Below the pieces are notes generated by a model. It saw nothing but the letters and a program-made list of their open reading frames with translations, was not told the DNA's origin and ran no database searches. The translations under genes and the position numbers were made by a program. Positions 7,887 to 16,313 of a stretch of 64,000 nucleotides of DNA are shown piece after piece; position 1 is the first letter of the stretch, and each line of letters starts with the position of its first letter. Origin of the DNA: Bacteroides sp. (GTDB lineage: Bacteria; Bacteroidota; Bacteroidia; Bacteroidales; Muribaculaceae); contig JAAVDO010000004.1 in NCBI GenBank assembly GCA_014801735.1, positions 1 to 64,000 of the forward strand, given 5' to 3'.

Positions 7887-9323
7887 ATGGTGGTTGCCGG
7901 TGATCGTTCGCTATTGAAGCGTGCCTTTATAGGTACGGCCTGGGTAACGGTCGATCGTCTGCTCACCCTCGCCGTTCGCTTCGTCGTGACACTGGTGCTC
8001 GCATGGCTTCTTTCGCCGGCCGATTTTGCGTGTGTGGGAATCCTGGCTGTGTTTGTAGCGGTGAGCACTACATTGCTCGACAGTGGTTTCGGGGCAGCCT
8101 TGATTCGAGAGTCCGATCCATCTCAGACAGATTATTCCTCGGTCTTCTACTGGAATCTCTCTGTGGCCGTGATAATGTGTCTGCTCCTGTGGCTCATAGC
8201 CCCTGCTGTAGGCTCGTGGATGTCGATTCCGTCTCTCTCATCCGTCATGCGCGGATTGTCGTTTGGACTGATTGCCGATGCTTTATGCCTCATACCCGCA
8301 AATCGTCTCCGCAAGTTGCTTGCTTTCCGTACTCTGGCTATTGTCAATCTTGCTTCCCTTGCTGTGGGTGGTGGGGCAGCGGTCGGCGCCGCTTATATGC
8401 ACTTTGGTGTGTGGGCGTTGGTTGTTCTCCAGGTTGTCACGTCTTTCGTCAAGGCTGCTCTTCTTTGGGTTTTTGCCCGCTGGCTTCCATCTGCCCGCTT
8501 TTCGGCCGGTGCGCTCCGGACGCTTTTCAGTTATGGCGGCTTCATGTTTGCCGCTTCTATGCTTCAGGAGATATGCAATAACATTCAGGGTGTGGTGATA
8601 GGACGTATCTCTCCGCTTCAGGTCGGATTCTTCAACCAGGCCGAGAAGCTCAATCAGATCACGTCGTACACCCTTCCTAATATATTGGTCCAGGTTCTGT
8701 TTCCCGTCTATTCATCTATGGCCTCCGATCTCAACCGGCTTGCCTCTGCGGTTGAATCCAACGTCCGTCTGGTCGCTTTCGCGGTAATACCTCTTTTGAC
8801 GGCTCTGTTTGTTGTTTCCGAACCTCTGATCCATTTCCTTTACGGAACCAAGTGGCTTCCCGCTGTGCCATATTTCCGTATTTTCTGCATAGCCGGTTGT
8901 TTTGTATGCCTGCAGAATATCAATTTCTATGCCGTTGCGTCGGCCGGATTTAGCCGGCAATTGTTCTGGTGGAGCATATACAAATGGTCGGTGTTGCTGG
9001 TATTGATTCTTTTTGGAAGCCGTTGGGGTGCTGTCGGCATTTGCTGGGGTATGGTGATAAGCAGTTTAAATATCTGGCTTGTCAATGCGCTGCTTGTGTC
9101 GCGCTATGTCGGTTTTCGGTTCAGTCATCAGCTCCGTGCTGTGCTGCCGGCTCTTGGCGCTGCTGTTTTCTCATTCACATTGATCATCATTATCAAGTGG
9201 TTCTGTGACTCTGTTTCGTTATGGGTGCTGGCAGTTATTCTGCTCGCTATCTATCTGCTTATAGCTCGGTTGTTGCAGTTCCGTGCTCTTGATGAAGTCA
9301 CTTCCATTCTCTCGCGCCTATGA
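7887..9323 (+). CDS. Lipopolysaccharide/oligosaccharide flippase (Wzx, MOP superfamily)
   Basis: A 478-residue inner-membrane protein with about 12-14 hydrophobic segments and a conserved N-terminal block (GTAWVTVDRLLTLAVRFVV, then LSPADFACVGI) of the WzxC/RfbX polysaccharide transporter family. It would move a lipid-linked oligosaccharide across the inner membrane. The ATG at 7887 was preferred to a GTG one codon earlier. Seven bases separate it from the fusion gene, and its stop overlaps the licD-type ATG by four bases (ATGA), so this is one operon. Confidence 0.9.
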   Translation: MVVAGDRSLLKRAFIGTAWVTVDRLLTLAVRFVVTLVLAWLLSPADFACVGILAVFVAVSTTLLDSGFGAALIRESDPSQTDYSSVFYWNLSVAVIMCLLLWLIAPAVGSWMSIPSLSSVMRGLSFGLIADALCLIPANRLRKLLAFRTLAIVNLASLAVGGGAAVGAAYMHFGVWALVVLQVVTSFVKAALLWVFARWLPSARFSAGALRTLFSYGGFMFAASMLQEICNNIQGVVIGRISPLQVGFFNQAEKLNQITSYTLPNILVQVLFPVYSSMASDLNRLASAVESNVRLVAFAVIPLLTALFVVSEPLIHFLYGTKWLPAVPYFRIFCIAGCFVCLQNINFYAVASAGFSRQLFWWSIYKWSVLLVLILFGSRWGAVGICWGMVISSLNIWLVNALLVSRYVGFRFSHQLRAVLPALGAAVFSFTLIIIIKWFCDSVSLWVLAVILLAIYLLIARLLQFRALDEVTSILSRL

Positions 9324-10111
9324 TTTCACCCGAAGTTCAGAACCGGTTGCGCCGGCTCTTCAACCCCGACGGCTCGCCACTGAGGCAGGTGCAGATGCGT
9401 CTGCTCGATATTTTGCTTGAGGTCGATGCCGTCTGCCGCCGTAATTCTATCTCCTACTGGATTGGTTCCGGCACTCTGCTCGGTGCTGTCAGGCATGGGG
9501 GCTTCATTCCGTGGGACGACGATATCGACATTGAGATGACCATCGACGATTACCGGCGCTTTCTCAGCATAGCCCCTGATCAGCTTCCTCCTCATCTTTG
9601 TCTGCAAAACTCGGCGACCGATCCTATGTTTCTGCTCTCTTTCACCAAAGTGCGCGATACGCGTTCTACGATTGTCGAAACCGGTCCGGTTATTTCGTCC
9701 TATTATCGTTACAAGGGCTACTTCATCGACGTTTTCCCCGTTGTTCCGTCCGGCTCCGCGATTCTTCATCATCTGCATGGAAAGATTGCCTATTATGGTA
9801 TCTTGAGTGTCAACCGTTTGTGGCCTACTGCGCTTGGCCCTGCTGCTCTCGGCCTCCATCGTGGACTCATGAAGATGCTTTCGGCTGTATCGGCTCCTCT
9901 GCAGAAGATCGGAGCGGGGGAGCGCCTTCGTCATCTCTCGCCGAGCACCTTTGTGGGTCCGCGTCTGCTTAGCGATATTCTACCCCTTGGCGAGATCATT
10001 TTCGAAGGTCATTCCTTCAGGGCACCCGCAGCGCCCGATGCTTTTCTGCGCAGGCTTTACGGCGACTATCTGACGTTGCCGCCTATCGGTTCAATCAAGC
10101 CTCATTTCTGA
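9320..10111 (+). CDS. LicD-family phosphotransferase
   Basis: A 263-residue LicD-family protein. The family signature is intact near residue 48: GSGTLLGAVRHGGFIPWDDD followed by IDIEM, where the DDDID acidic cluster is the metal and catalytic site of this nucleotidyltransferase-like fold. LicD enzymes move phosphocholine, phosphoethanolamine or related groups from a CDP-carrier onto a glycan. This matches the nucleotidyltransferase/PLP fusion two genes upstream, which could make the activated donor. Its last 17 bases overlap the convergent Wzz-like gene. Confidence 0.88.
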   Translation: MISPEVQNRLRRLFNPDGSPLRQVQMRLLDILLEVDAVCRRNSISYWIGSGTLLGAVRHGGFIPWDDDIDIEMTIDDYRRFLSIAPDQLPPHLCLQNSATDPMFLLSFTKVRDTRSTIVETGPVISSYYRYKGYFIDVFPVVPSGSAILHHLHGKIAYYGILSVNRLWPTALGPAALGLHRGLMKMLSAVSAPLQKIGAGERLRHLSPSTFVGPRLLSDILPLGEIIFEGHSFRAPAAPDAFLRRLYGDYLTLPPIGSIKPHF

Positions 10112-12092
10112 TAATCACCGATATTCTTGACGGATCAATCACCTCAGAGATCCGTTTTGCATTCTTTCGGTCGGCTTTGCCAGATATCACGGCCAGTATC
10201 AGCATACTCCTGCTGTCGATAAGCGGCGCAATCTCCTCGGCTTCACCCAGTGTGCGGATAGTTGTCAGGACGGTTACTCCCTTTTCCTGCATGTCATTGG
10301 CCTGCTTCCTGAAATTCTCACTCAACAGAAAATCCGGCACAGTATTCTTAGCTATAATCACTGTCGTTCGCCCTATTTTCGCAAGCGATTCGCACAGCAT
10401 TTCCCCTACGCTCTCTGACGCATCTCCTGCAAGATACACCTTGCTGATCTGAGGATCCCTCATCAATCTGCTTCTCAATGCTTTTACTGAGTCACAGCAG
10501 TTCTTCTCCATATTGCAGAACGCAAGATCGCTGCTGTCGGTGATTCTTTTGTTTCTGTTGGTAAGCCATATTGCCGGTATGGTAGGGATCAGCAGAGCCA
10601 TTATCGAGCATAGACCGCACACTACCATCGCTTTCCTTTTGCTCGGCTTTATCGAGCAGAATGCTTCATCCACTATGAATCCCGGTTTTGTGCGGCTTGC
10701 CTGTTGCAGCAGTGCGCTTTCTCTCTTGTCTGCCAGATATAGATACAGTGCGTTTTTCAGGCTTCGTTCGCGTTCAAGCACGATATAGTCTCGTTCTACT
10801 TCCGGCAGAGTCGACATGCTTTTGTCAGCCTTTCCTACGATCGACTGTTGCGACCGTAATACTGATCTTGTTGATCGCAGCATGCTCTCAACGTTCTTGA
10901 TAACCGACTCCCTCATCTCTTTCAGGTTTTCAATAACCGCGCTCACAGCCGGATTTTTCTCACTGCCCGACTGCATCAGCCTCCGTTTTTCCATCAACAG
11001 GTTATTGTAATCTTTTATCATCGGATACGCCTCCTGATCGAACACCGGCAGCAGCTCGTCGGCTTTGCTTTGATCGCTGAGCGATTCCATCACCTCCTCC
11101 AGATACATGCTTTCGGCCTCGGCTTTCACCAGTTCGGTTTTTGCTGTCAGTGCCTGTTCTACCAATAGTGGTGCTTCCGCCGCCATATTCACTGTTTTGT
11201 TGCGGCTTTTCAGATCTTTTATCCGTCCCTCGGCCTCACTCAGTTGACCGAATATTGCCGCTATTCTTTCGTCAAGGAAAGCCGCTTCTTCAGCGGCAGC
11301 TGTGTGCTTCCGTTCAAGGCGACGGTCATTGTAGGCGTTCATCACGGCATTCAGTATCGCCATTCCACGCTCGCGGTTGGGATAGAGCATTTCGAAGCTC
11401 ACTGCGTCCGACATCTTGTCGGCTTTGTCCACTCTGATTTCTTTGTCAAGATAATCGGCTGCTGCGGCATATCCGCAGATGCTCACCTCGATCGTTTGTT
11501 CATTGTCGGTGATGGGTTCGGTCATCGCTACCTGAAAATCTCCATAGGGAGTCTTCACTGTCGCAGGCAGTTCCGTTTGAGTGAGCTCGGCGATAACTTT
11601 ACGTAGCATTCCGCGTGTGACTCTTATGTCAGCCTTGTCACCTTTCAGTTCCACTCTCATTTTCATCCCTGTTCTGAGAGTGTCGAATACTCCTTCGCTT
11701 CCGGTTACGTTGATCGGGCTGTCGTCATATAGCATCCGTTTCCTCATTCCGTCGCGTTCGGTATATGTGATATTCAGACCGGCTTCTTTGGCTGCAGCCA
11801 CGAGCACATTGTGGCTGTTGATTATCTGAAGCTCGTTGTCGACCGATGCCGATCCGAATCCACCTGCCGAGAATGTGCGCAACATCATTCCCATTGTGCC
11901 TCCCGGAATCGTGGTGTTGTCATCCTGACTCTCTATCAGCAGGGTTGCCTTTATTTCATACTGCGGTTGCTTTATCACGCAATACAGTGTGGCTGCCGCC
12001 GCAAATAGTATTATAGAAGCCGCATAAGCATATTTCAGCTTTTTCATGCTTCTTATCAGTCTTCTCAGGTCTATTGTGTTGTTGTCAGCCAT
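10095..12092 (-). CDS. Wzz-like chain-length protein with degenerate kinase domain
   Basis: A 665-residue inner-membrane protein of the Wzz/GumC class. It has a transmembrane helix near residues 23-42, a long periplasmic part with heptad-like helices (about 245-460, including a VLERERSLKNALYLYLADKR GNVR-type region), and a second helix near 490-515. The cytoplasmic C-terminus resembles a bacterial tyrosine kinase fold (ALRSRLM, VYLAGDASESVGEMLCESLA) but lacks a Walker A GxGKS and the acidic A' motif. Chosen start is the ATG at 12090-12092, overlapping the stop of the polymerase gene by eight bases; an upstream in-frame GTG is less likely. Role: setting polymer length or export of the surface glycan. 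Confidence 0.82.
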   Translation of the reverse strand: MADNNTIDLRRLIRSMKKLKYAYAASIILFAAAATLYCVIKQPQYEIKATLLIESQDDNTTIPGGTMGMMLRTFSAGGFGSASVDNELQIINSHNVLVAAAKEAGLNITYTERDGMRKRMLYDDSPINVTGSEGVFDTLRTGMKMRVELKGDKADIRVTRGMLRKVIAELTQTELPATVKTPYGDFQVAMTEPITDNEQTIEVSICGYAAAADYLDKEIRVDKADKMSDAVSFEMLYPNRERGMAILNAVMNAYNDRRLERKHTAAAEEAAFLDERIAAIFGQLSEAEGRIKDLKSRNKTVNMAAEAPLLVEQALTAKTELVKAEAESMYLEEVMESLSDQSKADELLPVFDQEAYPMIKDYNNLLMEKRRLMQSGSEKNPAVSAVIENLKEMRESVIKNVESMLRSTRSVLRSQQSIVGKADKSMSTLPEVERDYIVLERERSLKNALYLYLADKRESALLQQASRTKPGFIVDEAFCSIKPSKRKAMVVCGLCSIMALLIPTIPAIWLTNRNKRITDSSDLAFCNMEKNCCDSVKALRSRLMRDPQISKVYLAGDASESVGEMLCESLAKIGRTTVIIAKNTVPDFLLSENFRKQANDMQEKGVTVLTTIRTLGEAEEIAPLIDSRSMLILAVISGKADRKNAKRISEVIDPSRISVIIRNEA

Positions 12093-13302
12093 TTTCGTTT
12101 TCGTTAGTTGTTTCACCGCAGCATATTCCTATTACCGACATCGCCGTCACTCCGGCAGCCTGAACCATTGTCGTGTTGGCTATCGACTCTATCAGAAGAA
12201 AGCACACACACAGACATCCTGTTGTGAAATATCCCGGCAGGGCGGGGGTGCGTCTTATTAGTTTCAGCAGTTGTTTCATCACATACACTATCAGCGCCGT
12301 GAACAGTGCCACTCCGGCTACTCCCATCTGTGCCAGCGACGGATAGTAAGCGTCGCAGATAAACGACGGATACGCTTCCGAAAGTCCATACACCTTATCG
12401 ATTCCGTATTCTGCATATAGTCCCGAATATGGCGTACTCGACTTGTAGCTTGCGAATGAAGCCAGTCCCGAACCGAAAGGAAATTGGTCTATCATTATCA
12501 TTGCTCCGGTTGCATAAAGCACCGGGCGTGCGAACGATTCCATCGCTTCCGGATCGAATCGGCCCTGTGCGTTGCTCAGAAAGTAGTAGGTCAGTTTGTC
12601 CCAGCCTGCCGCTACGGTCAGTATCAGTGTCACGGCTGCGGTCAGTATGTATTTCGGTTTCAACCGGCTTGTCAGGTTCACGTCACCGCTCACCATGAAG
12701 GCTATGAATATCACATACTCTCCGTAAAATTTTGCTCGTGTGCAGAGCACTCCTCCCGTCAGCATCAGTGTGGCTGTCAGTTTGTCTTTTGTGGAAATCT
12801 CTCCAAGCCTGTTGGTCGAACATAGCAGATATACAGCCACACTCAGAAAGATATTGATTCCGCCATACGACACATGGCCCAGCAAAAGTTTCACCAACAT
12901 CGGCGACATCATCAGGATCCCGGTGCATATCAGGCAGTTTGCTATTGCTATCCACTTTAAAACCGCGCGGTCAGTCTCTGTCAGCCGTGGCTTGATCCCC
13001 ATGAACACCGCCAGACATACGACCGACTTTATCTGTATCACGCTGTCAGCCAGTATGGCACTTGCTGTGTTATAGTTCTTTGCTATAACAGAATATACTG
13101 CATAGCAGCCCATTATCGCAACTGCTACCCATAGCAGTCTGTACTTTCGCCAGTTGCCGTTAACTATTGCGTCGCCGGTGGCAAGCAGAAACAGAAGCAT
13201 CGCAGCTATTTCATCGGCATACCCCGCCACTGTTACCGATGGTATCAGCAACGCGAAGCTCGCGGCAAATATGGCCAGGGCTATACGGTCGATTCTTATC
13301 AT
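12085..13302 (-). CDS. O-antigen polymerase/ligase-like membrane protein (Wzy)
   Basis: A 405-residue polytopic membrane protein with about 10-12 hydrophobic segments, a long loop in the C-terminal half (around YSGLYAEYGIDKVYGLSEAYP) and a DAYYPSLAQMGVAG segment, as in O-antigen polymerase/ligase proteins. Sequence conservation in this family is low, so the call rests on topology and position between wzz-like and other glycan genes. The ATG at 13300-13302 is preferred over an upstream TTG that lies inside a TATCTTTG promoter box. Probably polymerises the repeat unit delivered by the flippase. Confidence 0.72.
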   Translation of the reverse strand: MIRIDRIALAIFAASFALLIPSVTVAGYADEIAAMLLFLLATGDAIVNGNWRKYRLLWVAVAIMGCYAVYSVIAKNYNTASAILADSVIQIKSVVCLAVFMGIKPRLTETDRAVLKWIAIANCLICTGILMMSPMLVKLLLGHVSYGGINIFLSVAVYLLCSTNRLGEISTKDKLTATLMLTGGVLCTRAKFYGEYVIFIAFMVSGDVNLTSRLKPKYILTAAVTLILTVAAGWDKLTYYFLSNAQGRFDPEAMESFARPVLYATGAMIMIDQFPFGSGLASFASYKSSTPYSGLYAEYGIDKVYGLSEAYPSFICDAYYPSLAQMGVAGVALFTALIVYVMKQLLKLIRRTPALPGYFTTGCLCVCFLLIESIANTTMVQAAGVTAMSVIGICCGETTNENENG

Positions 13303-13326
13303 GCTTCTTTGTTTCGTTATTGTTTG

Positions 13327-13334
13327 CAAAGATA
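13327..13334 (-). promoter_or_regulatory. -7 box for wzy-wzz operon
   Basis: TATCTTTG on the minus strand, 24 bases upstream of the polymerase ATG. No clear -33 element was seen. Its position argues against translation starting further upstream. Confidence 0.5.
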
Positions 13335-13385
13335 CAACGCCATCTACATTCTTTTAGTACTACCTGCCCCTAAATCATATTTTTC

Positions 13386-13417
13386 TTTGGTCACGTCTGC
13401 CGATTTGACTACCTTTG
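13386..13417 (+). promoter_or_regulatory. Bacteroidetes-type promoter for membrane GT2
   Basis: TTTG (13386-13389), 20 bases, then TACCTTTG (13410-13417): an exact match to the -33/-7 consensus, giving a leader of about 50 bases. Confidence 0.7.
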
Positions 13418-13474
13418 CGTCGCGGCTTCGTATTTTTTTGCGGGCTGTAACTTTTTGTTTTAATATTTTGTCAG

Positions 13475-14668
13475 ATGTGGAGTATTGACCTTTCTGTTTT
13501 TTCATATTGCGGCGCTGGCGTTGCCCTGGTGGCGGCGTTGGTTCTGTTGTGGTCTTTCCTGCCTGTGATGCGTCGCGTCTTTGTTCTCGCCGCCAATCAG
13601 ACCGATTGTCCGCTCCTCGATGCTGTTGACTATCCTCCGGTGACCATTCTTGTGTATGCTCACAATGATGCCTGGAATCTTCCGACCCTTATCCACGATC
13701 TATTCAATCAAGACTATCCCGCCCCGATCGAAGTGGTGGTCGTAAACGATGTCGCTGTCGACAATACCCACGAGGTGGTTCTCGAACTTCAGAATACCTA
13801 TCCCTCTCTCTATCTCACCTTCATGCCCGAGCGTTCGCGTAATCTCAGCCGCAAGAAGCTCGCCGTGACTATCGGCCTGAAAGCCGCCAGCAACGACGTT
13901 GTGATGCTCACCTGCGGCAACTGCCGCATTGATTCGCCCGATTGGCTGCGACGCATGATGCGTCATGTTGTCGAGGGTAAGGAGGTGGTGATCGGCTACG
14001 CCACCTTGCGCGACAGCGAGGGCGAGCCTACCGGCGGCATGAATGCCCGTCTGCGTAGTTTCGACTGCGTTTGGGATGCTCTGCGCTATCTCTCGTCAGC
14101 CATTTCGGGCCATCCCGTCCGCGGCAATGGCAACAACCTTGTCTATCGCAAGCATCTTTTCTTCGAGAACAAGGGATTTGCACGCTCACTCAATCTCAAC
14201 TATGGCGACGATGATATCCTTATCAGCGAGATTGCCAACAGTACTAACGCTGCTGTCGAGATCTCCCGTCAGTCGATTGTTGAGGCTCGTGAGTCGCGTC
14301 CCGGTGTCGTCTACGAGCTTGAAAAACTGCGCCACGACTTCACGGCCCATTTCCTGCCTAAGGGTCCTCGTCTTATGATGGGTCTTTTCTGCACCATGGC
14401 CTGGTCATGGCTTGCAGGTTCGGCCGCTGCGGTTGTGTTCGGTCTGCCTTCCCTCATCCCCGTCATTTTCGTGGTGCTTCTTGCCGTAGGACTGTGGCTC
14501 CCTCTCATGTTTGCCTGGCGCAATCTTGCCAACTCGCTCATGGCGCCCCATGTGGCTTTTGTCTCGGTACCGTTCCTTATGCTCTGGCACCCGCTTTTCA
14601 ATCTGCGCTATCGCATTGCCGGTGCCCGTCAGAAGCGTGAAAATTTCACGTGGTCTAAATTGGGCTGA
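13475..14668 (+). CDS. Membrane-bound glycosyltransferase family 2
   Basis: A 397-residue GT-A glycosyltransferase. It has an N-terminal membrane helix (about residues 8-30), a catalytic domain starting at VTILVYAHNDAWNLP, a VVVVNDVAVDN strand in the place of the usual ED/DD site, a DDDI acidic run near residue 247, and two or three C-terminal membrane helices (about 305-375). The layout fits processive or lipid-linked-sugar GT2 enzymes at the inner membrane. It is transcribed alone from a strong consensus promoter, away from the divergent wzy/wzz operon, and probably serves the same glycan. Confidence 0.85.
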   Translation: MWSIDLSVFSYCGAGVALVAALVLLWSFLPVMRRVFVLAANQTDCPLLDAVDYPPVTILVYAHNDAWNLPTLIHDLFNQDYPAPIEVVVVNDVAVDNTHEVVLELQNTYPSLYLTFMPERSRNLSRKKLAVTIGLKAASNDVVMLTCGNCRIDSPDWLRRMMRHVVEGKEVVIGYATLRDSEGEPTGGMNARLRSFDCVWDALRYLSSAISGHPVRGNGNNLVYRKHLFFENKGFARSLNLNYGDDDILISEIANSTNAAVEISRQSIVEARESRPGVVYELEKLRHDFTAHFLPKGPRLMMGLFCTMAWSWLAGSAAAVVFGLPSLIPVIFVVLLAVGLWLPLMFAWRNLANSLMAPHVAFVSVPFLMLWHPLFNLRYRIAGARQKRENFTWSKLG

Positions 14669-14726
14669 TAATCCTGACCCTTACCTGTTTGTTACTTTTG
14701 ACCCGTATCCCGGTGTCAAGAATTTT

Positions 14727-14758
14727 TTTGTGCGGATTCAGGATTTTTTCTACCTTTG
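14727..14758 (+). promoter_or_regulatory. Consensus promoter abutting the DUF1846 start codon
   Basis: TTTG (14727-14730), 20 bases, TACCTTTG (14751-14758). The ATG is at 14768, so the predicted leader is only a few bases. A second TACTTTTG (14693-14700) lies upstream without a matching -33. Confidence 0.7.
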
Positions 14759-14767
14759 CAGTCCGTT

Positions 14768-16231
14768 ATGATACACGGATTCGACAACGACAAGTATTTG
14801 AAAATACAGTCCGAACATATTCGTGAGCGCATCGCTCAGTTCGGAAATAAGCTCTATCTTGAGCTTGGTGGAAAACTCTTCGACGACCATCACGCAAGCA
14901 GGGTCCTCCCCGGTTTTCAACCCGACAGTAAGCTCCGTATGCTTCAGCAGCTTAAGGACCAGGCGGAGATTGTGATTGTCATAAGTGCCCTCGACATTGA
15001 GAAAAACAAGGTTCGCAACGACCTCGGCATCACCTACGATATGGATGTCCTGCGTCTGCGCAACGAGTTTCAGAAGCGGGGATTCCTTGTTAGTTCGGTG
15101 GTAGTGACCCACTATAATGGCCAGATCAGCGCCGATGCTTTTCGTCGTCGCCTCGAGCGAATGGACATCAAGGTCTACTATCACTATACCATCGAGGGTT
15201 ATCCCAATAATGTTGGCCTCATAGCTTCCGACGAGGGCTTCGGTAATAACGACTACATCGAGACCACCCGTCCGCTGGTTATCGTCACCGCTCCTGGTCC
15301 CGGCAGCGGCAAGATGGCCGTTTGCCTCAGTCAGCTTTACAACGAGAACAAGCGCGGGGTTGAAGCCGGTTATGCCAAGTTCGAGACCTTTCCCGTATGG
15401 AGTCTCCCGCTCAAGCATCCTGTCAACATCGCCTACGAGGCTGCTACCGCCGACCTCAACGATGTCAATATGATCGATCCTTTCCATCTTGAGGCCTACG
15501 GAAAGACCGCTATCAATTATAATCGTGATATAGAGATCTTCCCTGTGCTTAATGCTCTTTTCGAGGGCATATATGGTGAGAATCCTTATAAGTCGCCTAC
15601 CGATATGGGCGTCAACATGGTGGGTTTCTGTATCAGCAATGATGCGGTTTGCTGCGATGCTTCGAAAAACGAGATTATCCGCCGCTACTTCACGGCGCTC
15701 AACCATCTCGCTCAGGGCGATGGCAATGATGACGAGGTCAATAAGATAGCTCTTCTGTTCAAACAGGCCAAAATTGATATCTCATATCGCAAGACGGTTC
15801 AGGCCGCGCGCGACCGTGCCGCAAAAAGTGGTCTTCCATGTGCGGCTATCGAGCTTGCCGACGGCACCATAATCACTGGCGAGACCAGCGAGCTCCTCGG
15901 TCCGAGTTCGGCGTTGATTCTCAATGCTGTAAAGTATCTTGCCGGTATCGATCACAATGTCAAGCTTATTCCTCAGGAACTTATCGAACCTATACAGCAC
16001 ACCAAGATCAACTACCTCAGCGGTCACAATCCGCGCCTGCATTCCGACGAGGTTCTTGTAGCTCTCTCCGTTCTCAGCCCGCACGACGAGCGTTGCCGTG
16101 ATGCTCTGCGTATGCTTCCGGAGTTGCGCGGCTGTCAGATGCACTCTACGGTGATGCTTGGCGAGGTCGATCACAAGATTTTCCAGAAACTTGGCGTTGG
16201 TCTCACCTGCGACCCTGCTCGTAAGAAATAA
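14768..16231 (+). CDS. DUF1846 family protein
   Basis: A 487-residue cytoplasmic protein of the DUF1846 family. Seen: the family N-terminus GFDNDKYLKIQSEHI, KLYLELGGKLFDDHHASRVL, and TAPGPGSGKMAVCLSQLYN near residue 180, a P-loop-like glycine-rich turn with GK. The family is widespread in Firmicutes and Bacteroidetes and has no agreed biochemical function; the fold suggests an ATP- or nucleotide-using enzyme. The ATG at 14768 is used because it matches the family start; an upstream TTG lies inside the promoter box. Ends just before a strong hairpin. Confidence 0.88.
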   Translation: MIHGFDNDKYLKIQSEHIRERIAQFGNKLYLELGGKLFDDHHASRVLPGFQPDSKLRMLQQLKDQAEIVIVISALDIEKNKVRNDLGITYDMDVLRLRNEFQKRGFLVSSVVVTHYNGQISADAFRRRLERMDIKVYYHYTIEGYPNNVGLIASDEGFGNNDYIETTRPLVIVTAPGPGSGKMAVCLSQLYNENKRGVEAGYAKFETFPVWSLPLKHPVNIAYEAATADLNDVNMIDPFHLEAYGKTAINYNRDIEIFPVLNALFEGIYGENPYKSPTDMGVNMVGFCISNDAVCCDASKNEIIRRYFTALNHLAQGDGNDDEVNKIALLFKQAKIDISYRKTVQAARDRAAKSGLPCAAIELADGTIITGETSELLGPSSALILNAVKYLAGIDHNVKLIPQELIEPIQHTKINYLSGHNPRLHSDEVLVALSVLSPHDERCRDALRMLPELRGCQMHSTVMLGEVDHKIFQKLGVGLTCDPARKK

Positions 16232-16244
16232 GTCAGCAGCCCGA

Positions 16245-16296
16245 CGAAACTGAAACGGAGACCCCGGCATTTGCCGGAGCCTCCGTTTCAGTTTCG
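16245..16296. terminator. Bidirectional hairpin between DUF1846 and U32 genes
   Basis: A 16-base perfect stem (16245-16260 with 16281-16296) plus an inner CCGGC/GCCGG stem separates two convergent genes. The U-run is weak on either side, so termination strength is uncertain. Confidence 0.7.
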
Positions 16297-16313
16297 TTTG
16301 TGATAGGCTTTAT

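Noticed and set aside
14750..15706. Long open frame opposite the DUF1846 gene
   Set aside because: It is the antisense shadow of a well-supported family member; its sequence has no recognisable domain.
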